A stretch of 59,109 nucleotides of DNA. It comes from Nitrosomonadaceae bacterium. Lineage in GTDB: Bacteria; Pseudomonadota; Gammaproteobacteria; Burkholderiales; Nitrosomonadaceae. The stretch spans positions 1 to 59,109 of the forward strand of contig JAAZZR010000004.1 in the NCBI GenBank assembly GCA_014237605.1, written 5' to 3'. Shown here in pieces: positions 1 to 9,689 of the stretch. Position numbers and translations under genes: made by a program. Within the stretch, counting starts at the first letter, position 1, and each line of letters starts with the position of its first letter. The notes under the pieces were generated by a model. It was not told the origin of the DNA and did no database searches. It was given only the letters and a program-made list of their open reading frames with translations.

Positions 1-82
1 ATAGTTCAAGATTGCGTCCCGGTACAAAGTTTTCTAATGTAGGTAAGCAAGGGGGAGAAATATCCAGGAGTAGCTGCTTCAT
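1..82 (-). CDS. hda: DnaA regulatory inactivator Hda, N-terminal part (runs off window)
   Basis: The first 27 codons read MKQLLLDISPPCLPTLENFV followed by PGRNLEL, the characteristic N-terminus of betaproteobacterial Hda, a DnaA-like AAA+ protein that stimulates ATP hydrolysis on DnaA after initiation. The ATG lies immediately after the stop codon of the upstream perM with no spacer, so the two are probably co-transcribed and translationally coupled. Only the first 82 bases are in the window, so none of the ATPase motifs can be checked. The perM-hda pairing agrees with the usual order in this group. Confidence 0.8.
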   Translation of the reverse strand, partial: MKQLLLDISPPCLPTLENFVPGRNLEL

Positions 83-1147
83 CTAAGGATTATAGAGATT
101 GCTTTCCAAGTACTGCTTGCGAACATGTCGTAACCAGACTAGTAGTACAGCACTTGCTGGTAACGCCAGCAACAGGCCAACAAACCCAAACAGCTGGCCA
201 AACGCAAGTAGCGCAAAGATGACTATTACCGGATGGAGTCCTATACGGTTTCCAACCAACCAAGGTGTTATTACCATACTTTCTAGTAGCTGTGCGATAC
301 CAAAAATAAGCCAAACTTGTAGAAGAGCACCCCAGTCTTGAAATTGTATAAGTGCTGCTAAGGTTGCTAAAACAAGACCAATGCCTAGACCAAGGTAAGG
401 AACAAACACTAATACCCCAGCTATTATGCCAATTGGCAGTGCAAACTCAAGCCCCACCATCCATAATCCTGTCACATAACAGAAACTCATTATTAACATT
501 ACAGAAAGCTGTCCTCGCAAAAACTCAGCCAATACCTTATCTGATGCATTTGCTAGCTCGTTTACTTGTTCGTGCCAGTGACGCGGAATTGTTTCGTCAA
601 TAAGTTTAATCAAATGCGCCCAGTCTCGTAATAAATAAAATAACACTACTGGCATAAGTAACATATTCAGGACAAATTCCATTGTAGCTACGCCACTACT
701 TTGGATTGAAGGTATTAGCTTGGCAAGAACTCCACCGGTGTCTTGCCAGTGCTGTTGTAATACTAGTTTAAGTTGGGCGGCATCTAGTTGTAAATTGATG
801 CCTAGCTGTGTTTCTAGCCAAGGAACCAGACCGCTTCTAATGGTTTCAAGATAAACTGGCATTTTCTCAATTAACAGGGAAATTTTTCTTTCGAATAAGG
901 GAGTAATGATAATAATCAATGCTGTAAATATGCATAGTAAAAATACCATGATTAATATCGTACCCAGAGAGCGGTCAATTTTCCATAGCTCTATTTTTGT
1001 TACCAACGGATTAAAGATATAGGCAATGATTCCCGCCAAAAGAAATGGTGTGAGTATCGGGCTTAGAAGATAAATTAATAAACCTGCTATGGTAGCTAAG
1101 GCCAGCCACCATAGATAATGTAAATTGGCAGAGTGTTTATTGTCCAT
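83..1147 (-). CDS. perM: AI-2E/PerM family transporter
   Basis: A 354-residue integral membrane protein of the PerM/AI-2E exporter family. The N-terminus carries paired hydrophobic segments (about residues 12-50 and 60-85), followed by a polar stretch of about 100 residues, then a C-terminal set of hydrophobic helices (about 160-345) with the glycine-rich FVPYLGLGIGL stretch typical of the family. It sits between hda and the divergent purM with only about 100 bases to the purM ATG, a common betaproteobacterial arrangement. The substrate is unknown; PerM proteins have been called permeases without firm transport data. Family assignment is good, function is not established. Confidence 0.85.
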   Translation of the reverse strand: MDNKHSANLHYLWWLALATIAGLLIYLLSPILTPFLLAGIIAYIFNPLVTKIELWKIDRSLGTILIMVFLLCIFTALIIIITPLFERKISLLIEKMPVYLETIRSGLVPWLETQLGINLQLDAAQLKLVLQQHWQDTGGVLAKLIPSIQSSGVATMEFVLNMLLMPVVLFYLLRDWAHLIKLIDETIPRHWHEQVNELANASDKVLAEFLRGQLSVMLIMSFCYVTGLWMVGLEFALPIGIIAGVLVFVPYLGLGIGLVLATLAALIQFQDWGALLQVWLIFGIAQLLESMVITPWLVGNRIGLHPVIVIFALLAFGQLFGFVGLLLALPASAVLLVWLRHVRKQYLESNLYNP

Positions 1148-1247
1148 TTACGGTAAAATTGTTGTCCCTATAAACTATACTCTAACTGCTACAACGTGAG
1201 AACTCAACTTGACTTCATCTAATCGGGGAAATTCGGACACAAAAAAA

Positions 1248-2267
1248 ATGTCTTACTATGATGCAGGCGTTGATATTGATGCAGGCTATCGTTTAGTAGA
1301 AAACATTAAGCCATATGTTAAGCGCACTATACGCCCGGAAGTTCTTAGCGGGATTGGTGGTTTTGGTGCGATGTTTGAGATCTCAAAAAATTACAAAAAC
1401 CCGGTGTTGGTATCCGGCACGGATGGTGTTGGCACGAAGCTGAAGCTTGCATTTAAACTTGAGAAGCATGACTGTATTGGCATAGATCTAGTAGCAATGA
1501 GTGTTAACGATATTCTGGTACAGGGGGCAGAGCCACTATTCTTTCTTGATTATTTTGCCTGTGGCAAATTGGATGTTGATATCGCTACTCGAGTAGTTAA
1601 AGGTATTGCTTCAGGGTGCGAGCAAGCGGGATGCGCTTTAATTGGTGGCGAAACAGCTGAAATGCCAGGGATGTATCCAGATCATGAATATGATCTCGCA
1701 GGCTTCGCTGTAGGGGTTGTTGAGAAGGATCGAATCATAGATGGCCAGTCTATTACGGAAGGTGATGCTGTCCTTGGCCTTGCTTCTAGTGGTCCGCATT
1801 CAAACGGGTACTCTTTAATTCGTAAGATTTTGGAAGAAAGTCATACCGATATAGCTGCCAGCCTAAATGGTAAGTTATTAATGGATGCGATCATGGAACC
1901 GACTCGTATTTATGTAAAACCGTTACTTAATTTATTGAAACATTTTCCAGTAAAAGGCATGGCACATATCACAGGAGGCGGGCTAGTGGAAAATATTCCA
2001 CGCATTTTACCCGAAGGCCTTGCTGCTGTATTGGAAAGATCAGCCTGGGATATGCCGGAGTTATTCAACTGGTTACAGCAGAAAGGAAAAATCACGGATT
2101 GTGAAATGCATCGTGTATTTAATTGCGGTATAGGGATGGCAATAATTATTTCTAATGAACATGTTGAAGCTGCAATGAAGGAATTACGTAATGCAGGAGA
2201 AGTTGTATGGCATATTGGCACAATACAAAGACGTGGTGAAGGAGCAGAGCAAATTCTCGTTGAATGA
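1248..2267 (+). CDS. purM: Phosphoribosylformylglycinamidine cyclo-ligase (AIR synthetase)
   Basis: Catalyses ATP-dependent ring closure of FGAM to aminoimidazole ribonucleotide, step 5 of purine synthesis, in the cytosol. Seen: the start [13 protein letters not shown], the [13 protein letters not shown] nucleotide/substrate loop, [32 protein letters not shown] and the late [13 protein letters not shown] segment, all in the usual order for a protein of about 345 residues. The ATG at 1248 gives 339 residues. An in-frame TTG at 1209 would add 13 residues and has only a weak GTGAG upstream; neither start has a strong ribosome site. purN follows 36 bases later. It is divergent from perM. Confidence 0.93.
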   Translation: MSYYDAGVDIDAGYRLVENIKPYVKRTIRPEVLSGIGGFGAMFEISKNYKNPVLVSGTDGVGTKLKLAFKLEKHDCIGIDLVAMSVNDILVQGAEPLFFLDYFACGKLDVDIATRVVKGIASGCEQAGCALIGGETAEMPGMYPDHEYDLAGFAVGVVEKDRIIDGQSITEGDAVLGLASSGPHSNGYSLIRKILEESHTDIAASLNGKLLMDAIMEPTRIYVKPLLNLLKHFPVKGMAHITGGGLVENIPRILPEGLAAVLERSAWDMPELFNWLQQKGKITDCEMHRVFNCGIGMAIIISNEHVEAAMKELRNAGEVVWHIGTIQRRGEGAEQILVE

Positions 2268-2303
2268 TTAGCGTTTAATTTCATCCATATTACAATTAAT
2301 CTA

Positions 2304-2912
2304 ATGAAATCGATTGTTATTCTTATTTCTGGTCGTGGTAGTAATATGCAGGCCTTAATTGAGGCGGCACTGCCAGTCAGAATAGCTGCTGTTATTAGTA
2401 ACAATCCTGATGCGGCCGGGCTGGAGATAGCAAAAAAACATAATATTGAAACATGTGTAGTAGATCATAGGAAATATTCGGATCGTGCAGAATTTGATCT
2501 GTTGCTCGCAGATAAGATTGATCTTTATCGGCCATCTCTTATCGTATTAGCTGGTTTTATGCGAGTGTTAGGAGGTGATTTTGTTAACAAATATAAAGAT
2601 AAATTAATAAATATTCATCCTTCATTATTGCCTGCTTTTCCTGGGCTAGGAACTCACAAAAAAGCATTAAAAGAAGGTGTAAAAATACATGGTTGTACAG
2701 TACATTTTGTTACATCAGAGGTGGATCATGGGCCAATTATTATTCAGGCAACAGTTCCGGTGCTGCCTGACGATACTAATGAAACGCTAGCTGCACGGGT
2801 CCTGTTACAGGAGCACCGTATATTTCCAGAGGCTGTACATTTATTTGTGGAAGGCCGGTTAAAAATTTCAGGAAGTGGCGTTAAAGTATGTAATGAAATT
2901 TCTGATAATTAA
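2304..2912 (+). CDS. purN: Phosphoribosylglycinamide formyltransferase
   Basis: Transfers the formyl group of 10-formyl-THF to GAR (third step of purine synthesis). Seen in 202 residues: the N-terminal GRGSNMQAL phosphate-binding loop, the catalytic INIHPSLLPAF segment (Asn and His of the family active site), and VDHGPII with the catalytic Asp, all near the expected positions. The length matches the single-domain bacterial PurN. It lies 36 bases after purM, so the two probably form an operon. Confidence 0.95.
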   Translation: MKSIVILISGRGSNMQALIEAALPVRIAAVISNNPDAAGLEIAKKHNIETCVVDHRKYSDRAEFDLLLADKIDLYRPSLIVLAGFMRVLGGDFVNKYKDKLINIHPSLLPAFPGLGTHKKALKEGVKIHGCTVHFVTSEVDHGPIIIQATVPVLPDDTNETLAARVLLQEHRIFPEAVHLFVEGRLKISGSGVKVCNEISDN

Positions 2913-2979
2913 GTTTTATATTCATCAGAATCACATGAATGATTTATTTATTTATTTTTATCGCAAGGGTTTATAAAAG

Positions 2980-4242
2980 ATGCGCCTTGCTCTGTATCAG
3001 TTGGACATGGCTATTGCAGCACTACGTGCAGTACAGCAATTAAAAGGCCCTGCTGATGGGGTGCTGAGAAACTTTTTTCGTGAAAATAATAAGCTTGGTG
3101 TAAATGACCGTACATTTATAGCGGACACTGTGTTCGGTGTTCTTCGGCATTTTTTTTCTCTTAAATATATAACTGGCACAACTATTCCCCGCCCATTGAT
3201 TCTTGCATACCTTGCAAAATTCCGAGGTATAAATTTGCGAGAATTAAAGCCATTTATCACTGAGACTGAAATAAAGCAGCTCATAAAAACAAAAGAGATG
3301 GAGCTGGATTCGTTGCCACTAACTATTCGGACAGAGTTTCCTGAGTGGCTGATTGAAAAGGTTCAAGCGAAGATGTCAGATATGAATATTCTTGCTTTGG
3401 GCCTCTCATTTCAGGAACAGGCGTCGCTTGATTTGAGAGTAAATACGTTAATAGCGAATCGTAATGATGTACTTGCGAGATTAAGCAAGGATGGCATTGA
3501 TGCAAGCGCAACGAGCTATTCGCCTATCGGTATTCGTCTTGTTAGGAAATTAACGATTCAGAGTCATGAGATGTTTATTACTGGCAATATTGAAATACAG
3601 GATGAGGGAAGCCAGCTTCTGGGGTATTTGTTACAACCAAAGCGAGGTGAAATAGTAGTAGATTTTTGTGCTGGAGCGGGCGGTAAAGCGCTAATGATGG
3701 GCGCATTGATGGGCTCAAAAGGGCGTATATATGCATTTGATGTTTCTGAAAGAAGATTAAATAGATTGAAACCACGTCTCAAGCGATCAGGCCTTTCCAA
3801 TCTATTTCCGAGATGGATAAGCAATGAAAATGATGTCAAGGTAAAGCGATTGGCCGGGAAAGTTGACCGAGTTATTGTAGATGCACCATGTAGCGGACTA
3901 GGAACATTGCGCCGAAACCCAGATATAAAGTTACGTCAAACACCAGAAAGTATTGAAGAAGCAAAGCGAGGTCAAGAAGCAATTCTTGTATCAGCGGCAA
4001 AATTACTAAAACCAGGAGGTAGACTGGTATATGCCACTTGTAGTTTTTTGCCAGAGGAGAACCAAGAAATAATTGAGAATTTTCTTGCTGCTCATACTAA
4101 ATTCACATTACTAAATTGTGCAGAATTGTTTATGCAGCAGAAGATCCCACTTGATACCGGTATGTTTTTGCAGTTATATCCAGGGGAGCATAATACAGAT
4201 AGTTTTTTTGCGGCTGCGTTAATGCTTGCCAGAAATGATTAG
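2980..4242 (+). CDS. RsmB/NOP-family RNA (cytosine-5) methyltransferase paralogue
   Basis: A 420-residue SAM-dependent m5C methyltransferase of the RsmB/NOP family. Seen: an N-terminal NusB-like helical region (about 1-130), motif I DFCAGAGGKALMM, motif IV DAPCSGLGTLRRNPD with one of the two catalytic cysteines, and motif VI YATCSFLPEENQ with the second. It is distinct from the true rsmB at 45.2-46.4 kb, which sits in its classical fmt-rsmB context. The RNA target of this purN-linked paralogue is not evident from sequence. It follows purN after 67 bases containing a short AT-rich hairpin. Confidence 0.88.
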   Translation: MRLALYQLDMAIAALRAVQQLKGPADGVLRNFFRENNKLGVNDRTFIADTVFGVLRHFFSLKYITGTTIPRPLILAYLAKFRGINLRELKPFITETEIKQLIKTKEMELDSLPLTIRTEFPEWLIEKVQAKMSDMNILALGLSFQEQASLDLRVNTLIANRNDVLARLSKDGIDASATSYSPIGIRLVRKLTIQSHEMFITGNIEIQDEGSQLLGYLLQPKRGEIVVDFCAGAGGKALMMGALMGSKGRIYAFDVSERRLNRLKPRLKRSGLSNLFPRWISNENDVKVKRLAGKVDRVIVDAPCSGLGTLRRNPDIKLRQTPESIEEAKRGQEAILVSAAKLLKPGGRLVYATCSFLPEENQEIIENFLAAHTKFTLLNCAELFMQQKIPLDTGMFLQLYPGEHNTDSFFAAALMLARND

Positions 4243-4284
4243 TAATTTATCTATAAAATAATTTAATTATTTTTAATTGGGCTA

Positions 4285-4677
4285 TTACCTAGATACTTTT
4301 TTCTGGATAAACTCAATTTTATAGCCGTCAGGATCCTCCACGAAAGCAATTACTGTGAGGCCATGTTTCATAGGCCCTGCTTCACGTGTAACCCTTCCCC
4401 CGCGTTTTTTAACCATTTCACACGCTATATATGCATCATCTACTTCAATTGCGATGTGGCCGAAGCCGGCCCCTAAATCGTATTCTTTTGTATCCCAGTT
4501 GTGGGTTAATTCAATTGCTGTGGCATCGCTCTCATTTTGATAACCAACAAATGCCAAAGTAAATCTTCCTTCAGGATAGTCCTTGCGGCGAAGTACTCTC
4601 ATTCCAAGAACTTGAGAATAAAACTCGATTGAGTTCTCCAGGTTTCCAACTCGTAGCATGGCATGCAGAATTCTCAT
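4285..4677 (-). CDS. gloA: Lactoylglutathione lyase (glyoxalase I)
   Basis: Isomerises the hemithioacetal of methylglyoxal and glutathione to S-lactoylglutathione in the cytosol. The 130 residues align throughout with E. coli GloA: MRILHAMLRVGNLENSIEFY at the start and AFVEDPDGYKIE near the end. The four metal ligands are in the expected places: His5, Glu56, His74 and Glu122. The start codon follows the rubredoxin stop codon with no spacer, so it is read as the second gene of a two-gene operon. Confidence 0.95.
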   Translation of the reverse strand: MRILHAMLRVGNLENSIEFYSQVLGMRVLRRKDYPEGRFTLAFVGYQNESDATAIELTHNWDTKEYDLGAGFGHIAIEVDDAYIACEMVKKRGGRVTREAGPMKHGLTVIAFVEDPDGYKIEFIQKKVSR

Positions 4678-4866
4678 CTAAATTTCAATCATCTCAAAGT
4701 CTTCTTTACGAGCCTCACACTCAGGACAGACCCAGTTTATCGGCACATCATCCCAACGTGTGCCAGGAGGGATGCCCTCTTCTGGAGATCCTTCGCTTTC
4801 GTCATATACGTAACCGCAAATAAGGCACATGTAACTGCGGAATGCAGGAGTTTCAGTAGTAGGCAT
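4678..4866 (-). CDS. Rubredoxin
   Basis: A 62-residue electron carrier with two knuckles, CLICGYVYD and CPECEARKEDF, that bind one Fe through four cysteines. The central WDDVPINWVCP segment is typical of rubredoxins. The N-terminal extension of about ten residues is short and polar. It is divergent from thiD across only 45 bases, the arrangement seen in many betaproteobacteria. A possible partner is the FAD-dependent reductase at 25.2-26.4 kb (inference). Confidence 0.95.
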   Translation of the reverse strand: MPTTETPAFRSYMCLICGYVYDESEGSPEEGIPPGTRWDDVPINWVCPECEARKEDFEMIEI

Positions 4867-4911
4867 AATATTTGTATTTTAGGTTAAAATGTCATTTTAC
4901 GGTATTAACGT

Positions 4912-5766
4912 ATGCTTCAGCCACCCCCAATAGTGCTTTCTTTTTCTGCCAATGATTCTAGCGGTGGTGCTGGGATTCAGGCAGACACTCTCACCCTTGC
5001 AAGTATGGGCTGCCATCCTTTGTCAGTAATTACTGCAATTACGGTACAAGATACTGTTGGAGTGGATGATGTTATGGCACTAGACCCAGGATGGGTAGCA
5101 GACCAAGCGCGTGCAGTGCTTGAAGATATGCCAGTACATGTATTCAAAATTGGAATGTTGGGTAGTGTTGAAAATATAGCCACTATTGCTGAAATAGTGT
5201 CGGATTATCCGGATATTCCAGTAGTTCTGGATCCCATTCTTAGTTCAGGCCGTGGTGACGAATTTGCGAATGAGGATATGATCTTAGCAATGCGTGAATT
5301 ATTGTTTCCTCAGACTACTATCATTACTCCAAATAGCATAGAGGCTCGCCGACTGGTGCAGGATGAGATGGAAGACTCAGATGAGTTGGAACTGGAGCAA
5401 TGTGGTGAACGGATTCTACATATGGGCTGTGAGTACGTGTTAATAACAGGAGCCCATGAAAATACTCGTCAGGTGACGAATACCCTGTATAGAGGTTCAG
5501 GTGTTGTGAGGTCAGATGTATGGCAGCGACTAACTGGCTCATATCATGGATCAGGGTGTACCTTAGCTTCTGCTATTGCGGCAACGATTGCCAATGGCCT
5601 ACCTGTTTCTGACGGAGTGTATGAGGCTCAAGAATATACTTGGCAGGCTCTAAAATCTGGTTTTCATCCGGGGATGGGGCAATATTTACCGGATCGTTTA
5701 TTTTGGGCACGTAATGAGCATGACTCTAAAGAAGAGGATGAGCTGGATGTCGAGCCCAAGGATTAG
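4912..5766 (+). CDS. thiD: Hydroxymethylpyrimidine/phosphomethylpyrimidine kinase
   Basis: Phosphorylates HMP and HMP-P for thiamine biosynthesis; ribokinase-fold enzyme. Seen in 284 residues: the N-terminal SANDSSGGAGIQADTLTLAS segment, the LDPILSSGRGDE stretch, and the ATP/anion-hole GSYHGSGCTLASAIAA motif near residue 210. The C-terminal tail is acidic. thiE overlaps its last 20 bases, so expression is coupled. The 45-base leader has no room for a TPP riboswitch, so thiamine control, if any, works differently here. Confidence 0.93.
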   Translation: MLQPPPIVLSFSANDSSGGAGIQADTLTLASMGCHPLSVITAITVQDTVGVDDVMALDPGWVADQARAVLEDMPVHVFKIGMLGSVENIATIAEIVSDYPDIPVVLDPILSSGRGDEFANEDMILAMRELLFPQTTIITPNSIEARRLVQDEMEDSDELELEQCGERILHMGCEYVLITGAHENTRQVTNTLYRGSGVVRSDVWQRLTGSYHGSGCTLASAIAATIANGLPVSDGVYEAQEYTWQALKSGFHPGMGQYLPDRLFWARNEHDSKEEDELDVEPKD

Positions 5767-6421
5767 CGGTATATATGCAATAACTCCAGACCTAATTGAT
5801 ACTACTAATTTGGTTATGTTAACGCAGCAAGTACTTATTAGTGGCGTGCAGCTAATTCAATATCGTAACAAGATAGCTGACAATGCTCTAAAGTTGGAAC
5901 AGGCAGCTTTGCTTTCTACTCTTTGCCATGAATTTAATACGCCGTTGATTATTAATGATGACCTGGATCTTGCAATTAAAGTTGGTGCAGATGGTGTGCA
6001 CCTTGGAATAGAGGATATAACGGTAGTTGAAGCTCGGCGTAGATTGGGGCCAGGAAAAATCATTGGGGCTTCTTGTTACAATAAACTCAGATACGCTATT
6101 GAAGCAGAAAATCATGGTGCAGATTATGTGGCATTCGGGGCTTTTTATATTTCCAGTACAAAATCTGGTGCAGTCTCCGCGCCTATAAGTTTATTGTGCA
6201 AGGCAAAGCAGTGCCTACAAATCCCAGTTGTTGCAATCGGAGGAATTGATTCAGAAAATATTGTAGAGCTAATATATAAGGGAGCTGATGCAGTAGCAGT
6301 TAGTAGTTCTATTTTTAATTCCATAAATATTCAGCTTGAAACCAAAAAACTATCCTGTATATTCAAACAAACTAAATATTCCATTAATAATTTAAATGAG
6401 CTATCAAATGACTTCACTTAA
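5747..6421 (+). CDS. thiE: Thiamine-phosphate synthase
   Basis: Joins HMP-PP and thiazole phosphate to thiamine phosphate. TIM-barrel protein of 224 residues. Seen: GIYAITPDL at the first strand, VQLIQYRNK (pyrophosphate-binding Gln/Arg), [10 protein letters not shown] and GVHLG (Mg-binding Asp), [14 protein letters not shown] with a following Ser/Thr-rich phosphate loop, and VVAIGGID. The start at 5747 is chosen because AGAGG ends nine bases before it; upstream in-frame ATGs at 5714 and 5738 lack a well-spaced ribosome site. It overlaps thiD by 20 bases and the next gene hemL by 14. Confidence 0.92.
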   Translation: MSSPRISGIYAITPDLIDTTNLVMLTQQVLISGVQLIQYRNKIADNALKLEQAALLSTLCHEFNTPLIINDDLDLAIKVGADGVHLGIEDITVVEARRRLGPGKIIGASCYNKLRYAIEAENHGADYVAFGAFYISSTKSGAVSAPISLLCKAKQCLQIPVVAIGGIDSENIVELIYKGADAVAVSSSIFNSINIQLETKKLSCIFKQTKYSINNLNELSNDFT

Positions 6422-7691
6422 TCAGAAACTATTTCAACGCTCTCAAGAATTTATCCCAGGTGGAGTTAATTCACCGGTACGTGCTTTTAAATCAGTTGGT
6501 GGTACGCCTGTATTTTTTAAGCAAGGAAAGGGGGCATATGTATGGGATGCAGATAATAAGAGCTATATAGATTATGTGGGCTCTTGGGGGCCACTGATTC
6601 TGGGTCACGCTCATCCAGAAGTAATTAAAGCCGTACAAAATAAAATACAAGATGGGTTAACATTCGGCGCTCCAACTGAGGCTGAGTTGGAAATAGCCGA
6701 GCTATTATGCAAGCTGGTTCCATCTATTGAGCAAGTGAGGCTTGTTAGCTCAGGTACTGAAGCCACCATGACTGCGATTCGTCTCGCACGGGGTTATACT
6801 GGCAGAAATCGCATCATCAAATTTGAGGGTTGTTATCATGGCCATGATGATGCATTACTAGTAAAAGCTGGCTCTGGAGCACTTACTCTTGGTTGTCCAA
6901 GTTCTGCAGGGGTCCCTGCAGAAGTTACAAATAGTACTACTGTATTAAACTACAATGATCTTGAAGAGCTAGAACAAATATTCAGTAAGACCGGTAGAGA
7001 AGTCGCTGCAGTTATTGTAGAGCCGGTTGCGGGTAACATGAATTTTGTAACACCAAACCCTAAGTTCTTACCAGCACTACGTGAGTTATGTACGAAGTAT
7101 GGTAGTGTATTAATTTTTGATGAGGTGATGACTGGCTTTCGTGTTGGACTGGGGTGTGCCCAAGGGGTTTATAATATTAAGCCAGATCTTACTACATTAG
7201 GTAAAGTGATTGGTGGTGGGATGCCAATGGCGGCCTTTGGTGGCAAACGAGAAATCATGCAATGTCTTGCTCCCGTGGGTTCAGTATATCAGGCAGGAAC
7301 ACTATCTGGTAACCCGATAGCTGTTAGTGCAGGGCTTGCTACTTTACAGATGGTACAAACTCCTGGATTCTACGAAAAACTTACTAGTAGTACTCAGCAA
7401 CTTATTAATGGTCTTACTGACATAGCAAAGAAAAATGGGGTTCCATTCTGCGCACAATCATTAGGTGGGATGTTTGGTCTCTATTTTCGAGGAGATATAC
7501 CGTCAAGTTATGCTGAAGTAATGGAGTGCGACGTAGAATCTTTTAATCGATTTTTCCATGCCATGCTAGAAGAAGGCATTTATTTTGCACCGTCATCCTT
7601 TGAAGCTGGATTTGTTTCTTCTGCCCATAGTGATATGGTAATCAGGAAAACATTACAAGCAGCTGAGAGAATATTCAGCACTTGGGAATAA
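6408..7691 (+). CDS. hemL: Glutamate-1-semialdehyde 2,1-aminomutase
   Basis: PLP enzyme that makes 5-aminolevulinate from glutamate-1-semialdehyde (C5 haem pathway; the partner reductase HemA is at 16.3 kb). Seen: [12 protein letters not shown] at the N-terminus, [19 protein letters not shown] (PLP-binding Asp) and [17 protein letters not shown] with the Schiff-base lysine at about Lys266. From the ATG at 6408 the protein has 427 residues, matching the family; the ATG four codons upstream has no ribosome site. It overlaps thiE by 14 bases. Confidence 0.95.
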   Translation: MTSLNQKLFQRSQEFIPGGVNSPVRAFKSVGGTPVFFKQGKGAYVWDADNKSYIDYVGSWGPLILGHAHPEVIKAVQNKIQDGLTFGAPTEAELEIAELLCKLVPSIEQVRLVSSGTEATMTAIRLARGYTGRNRIIKFEGCYHGHDDALLVKAGSGALTLGCPSSAGVPAEVTNSTTVLNYNDLEELEQIFSKTGREVAAVIVEPVAGNMNFVTPNPKFLPALRELCTKYGSVLIFDEVMTGFRVGLGCAQGVYNIKPDLTTLGKVIGGGMPMAAFGGKREIMQCLAPVGSVYQAGTLSGNPIAVSAGLATLQMVQTPGFYEKLTSSTQQLINGLTDIAKKNGVPFCAQSLGGMFGLYFRGDIPSSYAEVMECDVESFNRFFHAMLEEGIYFAPSSFEAGFVSSAHSDMVIRKTLQAAERIFSTWE

Positions 7692-7731
7692 ATATTATCC
7701 AGTTAGAGTATGACTTTAATTTATTATGAGC

Positions 7732-8481
7732 TTAGTTTAAGCCTCTGATAAATTCAGCTACTGCTTCCATTTCCTTTTCACTCATACGGGAAACAATTTC
7801 TCTCATTACGTTGTTTGTATCATTAGCCCGCTGTTCAGTTCGAAAGGCACGAAGTTGTGTTGCTGTATATACAGCATGTTGTCCAGCAAGGCGTGGATAA
7901 TGAGGCGGGATACCACTTCCATTTGGAGAGTGGCATCCGGAGCATGCCGGCAGGCCAGATTCTATATTTCCGCCACGATAAATTTTTTCGCCTTGCTCAG
8001 CAAGTTCTTTGTCTTTTGCTGCACCAGGAGTAGGTTCTTGTTGGGCGTAATAAGCGCCAATATTCTTCATATCTTCAGCTGAGAGAGGAGCAACCATTGC
8101 AGCCATGACCGGATTTTTTCTTTCAGCAGGCTTATTGTCTTGCGATTTAAAGTTTAGCAATTGCTTAGTGATATACTCTGGATGTTGTCCAGCTAGAATT
8201 GGGTTCGATGGGATAATGCTATTGCCATCAGCATTATGACAACCGGCACAAACTTTGCTTGCAATTTTTTTCCCTTTATTAGGATCACCATTGACTATGC
8301 TATTGTCCAGAGAAATCTTAGAATCAGCTGATGGAGATTCTGCCATCAATTCAAAATCAGTTGGCAGAATTGTATTTTTAGTTGGCGTATCAGTTTCTGC
8401 TGAATCTTCTGCAAAAATCTGATTAGACAATAGTAGTGCGATGAACATTACTAAGTTTGATACTACTTTCATACCTTGCAT
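7732..8481 (-). CDS. Diheme cytochrome c4
   Basis: Periplasmic electron carrier with two c-type haems, probably feeding terminal oxidases. Seen: a signal peptide (MKVVSNLVMFIALLLSNQIFA), an unusually long acidic/Ser-Thr linker of about 60 residues, and then two homologous cytochrome modules, each with a haem-binding site (CAGCH and CSGCH) followed by a PxLAGQH segment and a distal methionine region (NPVMAAM and NNVMREI). The start at 8481 is preferred because GAGG lies eight bases upstream; the ATG at 8472 is three codons in. It is convergent with hemL and divergent from the small protein at 8588. Confidence 0.92.
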   Translation of the reverse strand: MQGMKVVSNLVMFIALLLSNQIFAEDSAETDTPTKNTILPTDFELMAESPSADSKISLDNSIVNGDPNKGKKIASKVCAGCHNADGNSIIPSNPILAGQHPEYITKQLLNFKSQDNKPAERKNPVMAAMVAPLSAEDMKNIGAYYAQQEPTPGAAKDKELAEQGEKIYRGGNIESGLPACSGCHSPNGSGIPPHYPRLAGQHAVYTATQLRAFRTEQRANDTNNVMREIVSRMSEKEMEAVAEFIRGLN

Positions 8482-8587
8482 TTCTGGAGCCTCGAGAAAA
8501 ATAGCATAAGTTAGATTAGCGGAGCATTTTAACAAGGCCGGAGCCTGTTAACAACAATAAACGACCAACAATGAAAGTATATCCATA

Positions 8588-8803
8588 ATGAAAGTACTAT
8601 TCTTTCTACTATTAGTAGCCAATTTAGTTTTTTTATTTCATATCCGATTTGACACTAATTCTGATAGGGAAGTTCAATTACGACCAGAGCTTAAGCCGGA
8701 AAAAATTAAGCTACTGTCAACACCGACGGCTCGCCTTGAAAGGGGTGGCCAATTTTATTTTGACTTGCAGTTTGCAAAATTAAACATTAGTAGGTGTAGC
8801 TGA
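8588..8803 (+). CDS. Small single-pass membrane protein, unknown
   Basis: 71 residues starting MKVLFFLLLVANLVFLFHI, one hydrophobic segment (residues 3-19) and then a polar, basic tail with no cysteines. The N-terminus resembles the membrane anchors that precede SPOR-type proteins in betaproteobacteria, but no SPOR domain is present, so it may be a shortened relative. It is divergent from cytochrome c4 and 76 bases before map. A near-copy of its first codons lies 17 bases upstream at 8571 as a five-codon reading frame. Function not recognised. Confidence 0.5.
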   Translation: MKVLFFLLLVANLVFLFHIRFDTNSDREVQLRPELKPEKIKLLSTPTARLERGGQFYFDLQFAKLNISRCS

Positions 8804-8879
8804 AGTAGTTAGAAAATTATTTTACAAACTCGCATTACTATTTTTGCTATAAATAATACTTATTTAATTAAGGAATATT

Positions 8880-9680
8880 ATGACGGTACATCTTAATTCC
8901 CCACAAGAGATTGAAAAAATGCGGGTTGCTGGGAGACTTGGATCAGAGGTTCTCGATTTCATTACACCTTTTGTCAAGCCTGGAATAACAACCAGTGAAC
9001 TTGATAAGCTATGTCATGATTATATGTTAAATGAGCAGAATACGATTCCGGCACCACTTAATTATGCACCACCAGGACATAAGCCTTATCCAAAGTCAAT
9101 TTGTACTTCCGTTAATCATCAAGTATGCCATGGCGTGCCAGGCGAGAAAAAATTGAAAGTAGGTGATATTGTTAATATTGATGTAACGGTAATTAAAGGT
9201 GGTTATCACGGCGATACAAGTCGTATGTATTATGTGGGCGAGGCACCGATTCAAGCTAAACGTTTATGTGAAATTACCTATGAATCTATGTGGCGTGGAA
9301 TAGAAGAAATTAAACCAAATAAGCATTTAGGTGATATAGGTTATGCTATTCAAAGCTTTGCTGAGAATTTGGGTTGTAGTGTAGTAAAAGAGTTTTGTGG
9401 TCATGGCATAGGTACAAAATTTCATGACGACCCGCAGGTCCTCCATTATGGTAGTGCTGGAACTGGCCTGCAATTGAAGGCAGGTATGATTTTTACAGTA
9501 GAGCCTATGATCAATGCAGGTAAGGCATCAATTCGTCAATTGGCAGATGGCTGGACTATAGTTACTAAAGATCATAGTCTATCGGCTCAGTGGGAACATA
9601 CAGTATTAGTTACTGATACAGGGTATGAAGTTTTGACACTGTCTGAAGGTGCCCCACCAAAACCCGCATTTCGTGTCTGA
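8880..9680 (+). CDS. map: Methionine aminopeptidase, type I
   Basis: Removes the initiator methionine from nascent proteins. The 266 residues carry the complete pita-bread active site: His84 in CHGVPG, Asp101 in NIDVTV, Asp112 in HGDTS, His175 in GHGIG, Glu208 in TVEPM and Glu239 in WEHTV. The length and spacing match E. coli Map. glnD follows after nine bases, so the pair is likely one transcript, as in many relatives. Confidence 0.96.
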   Translation: MTVHLNSPQEIEKMRVAGRLGSEVLDFITPFVKPGITTSELDKLCHDYMLNEQNTIPAPLNYAPPGHKPYPKSICTSVNHQVCHGVPGEKKLKVGDIVNIDVTVIKGGYHGDTSRMYYVGEAPIQAKRLCEITYESMWRGIEEIKPNKHLGDIGYAIQSFAENLGCSVVKEFCGHGIGTKFHDDPQVLHYGSAGTGLQLKAGMIFTVEPMINAGKASIRQLADGWTIVTKDHSLSAQWEHTVLVTDTGYEVLTLSEGAPPKPAFRV

Positions 9681-9689
9681 TTCAAATTA

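Noticed and set aside
1910-2404. 164-codon open frame antisense to purM/purN
   Set aside because: Lies wholly over intact purM and the start of purN; no ribosome site and no recognisable family.
4867-4911. TPP riboswitch expected before thiD
   Set aside because: Only 45 bases separate rubredoxin and thiD and no TPP aptamer sequences are seen.
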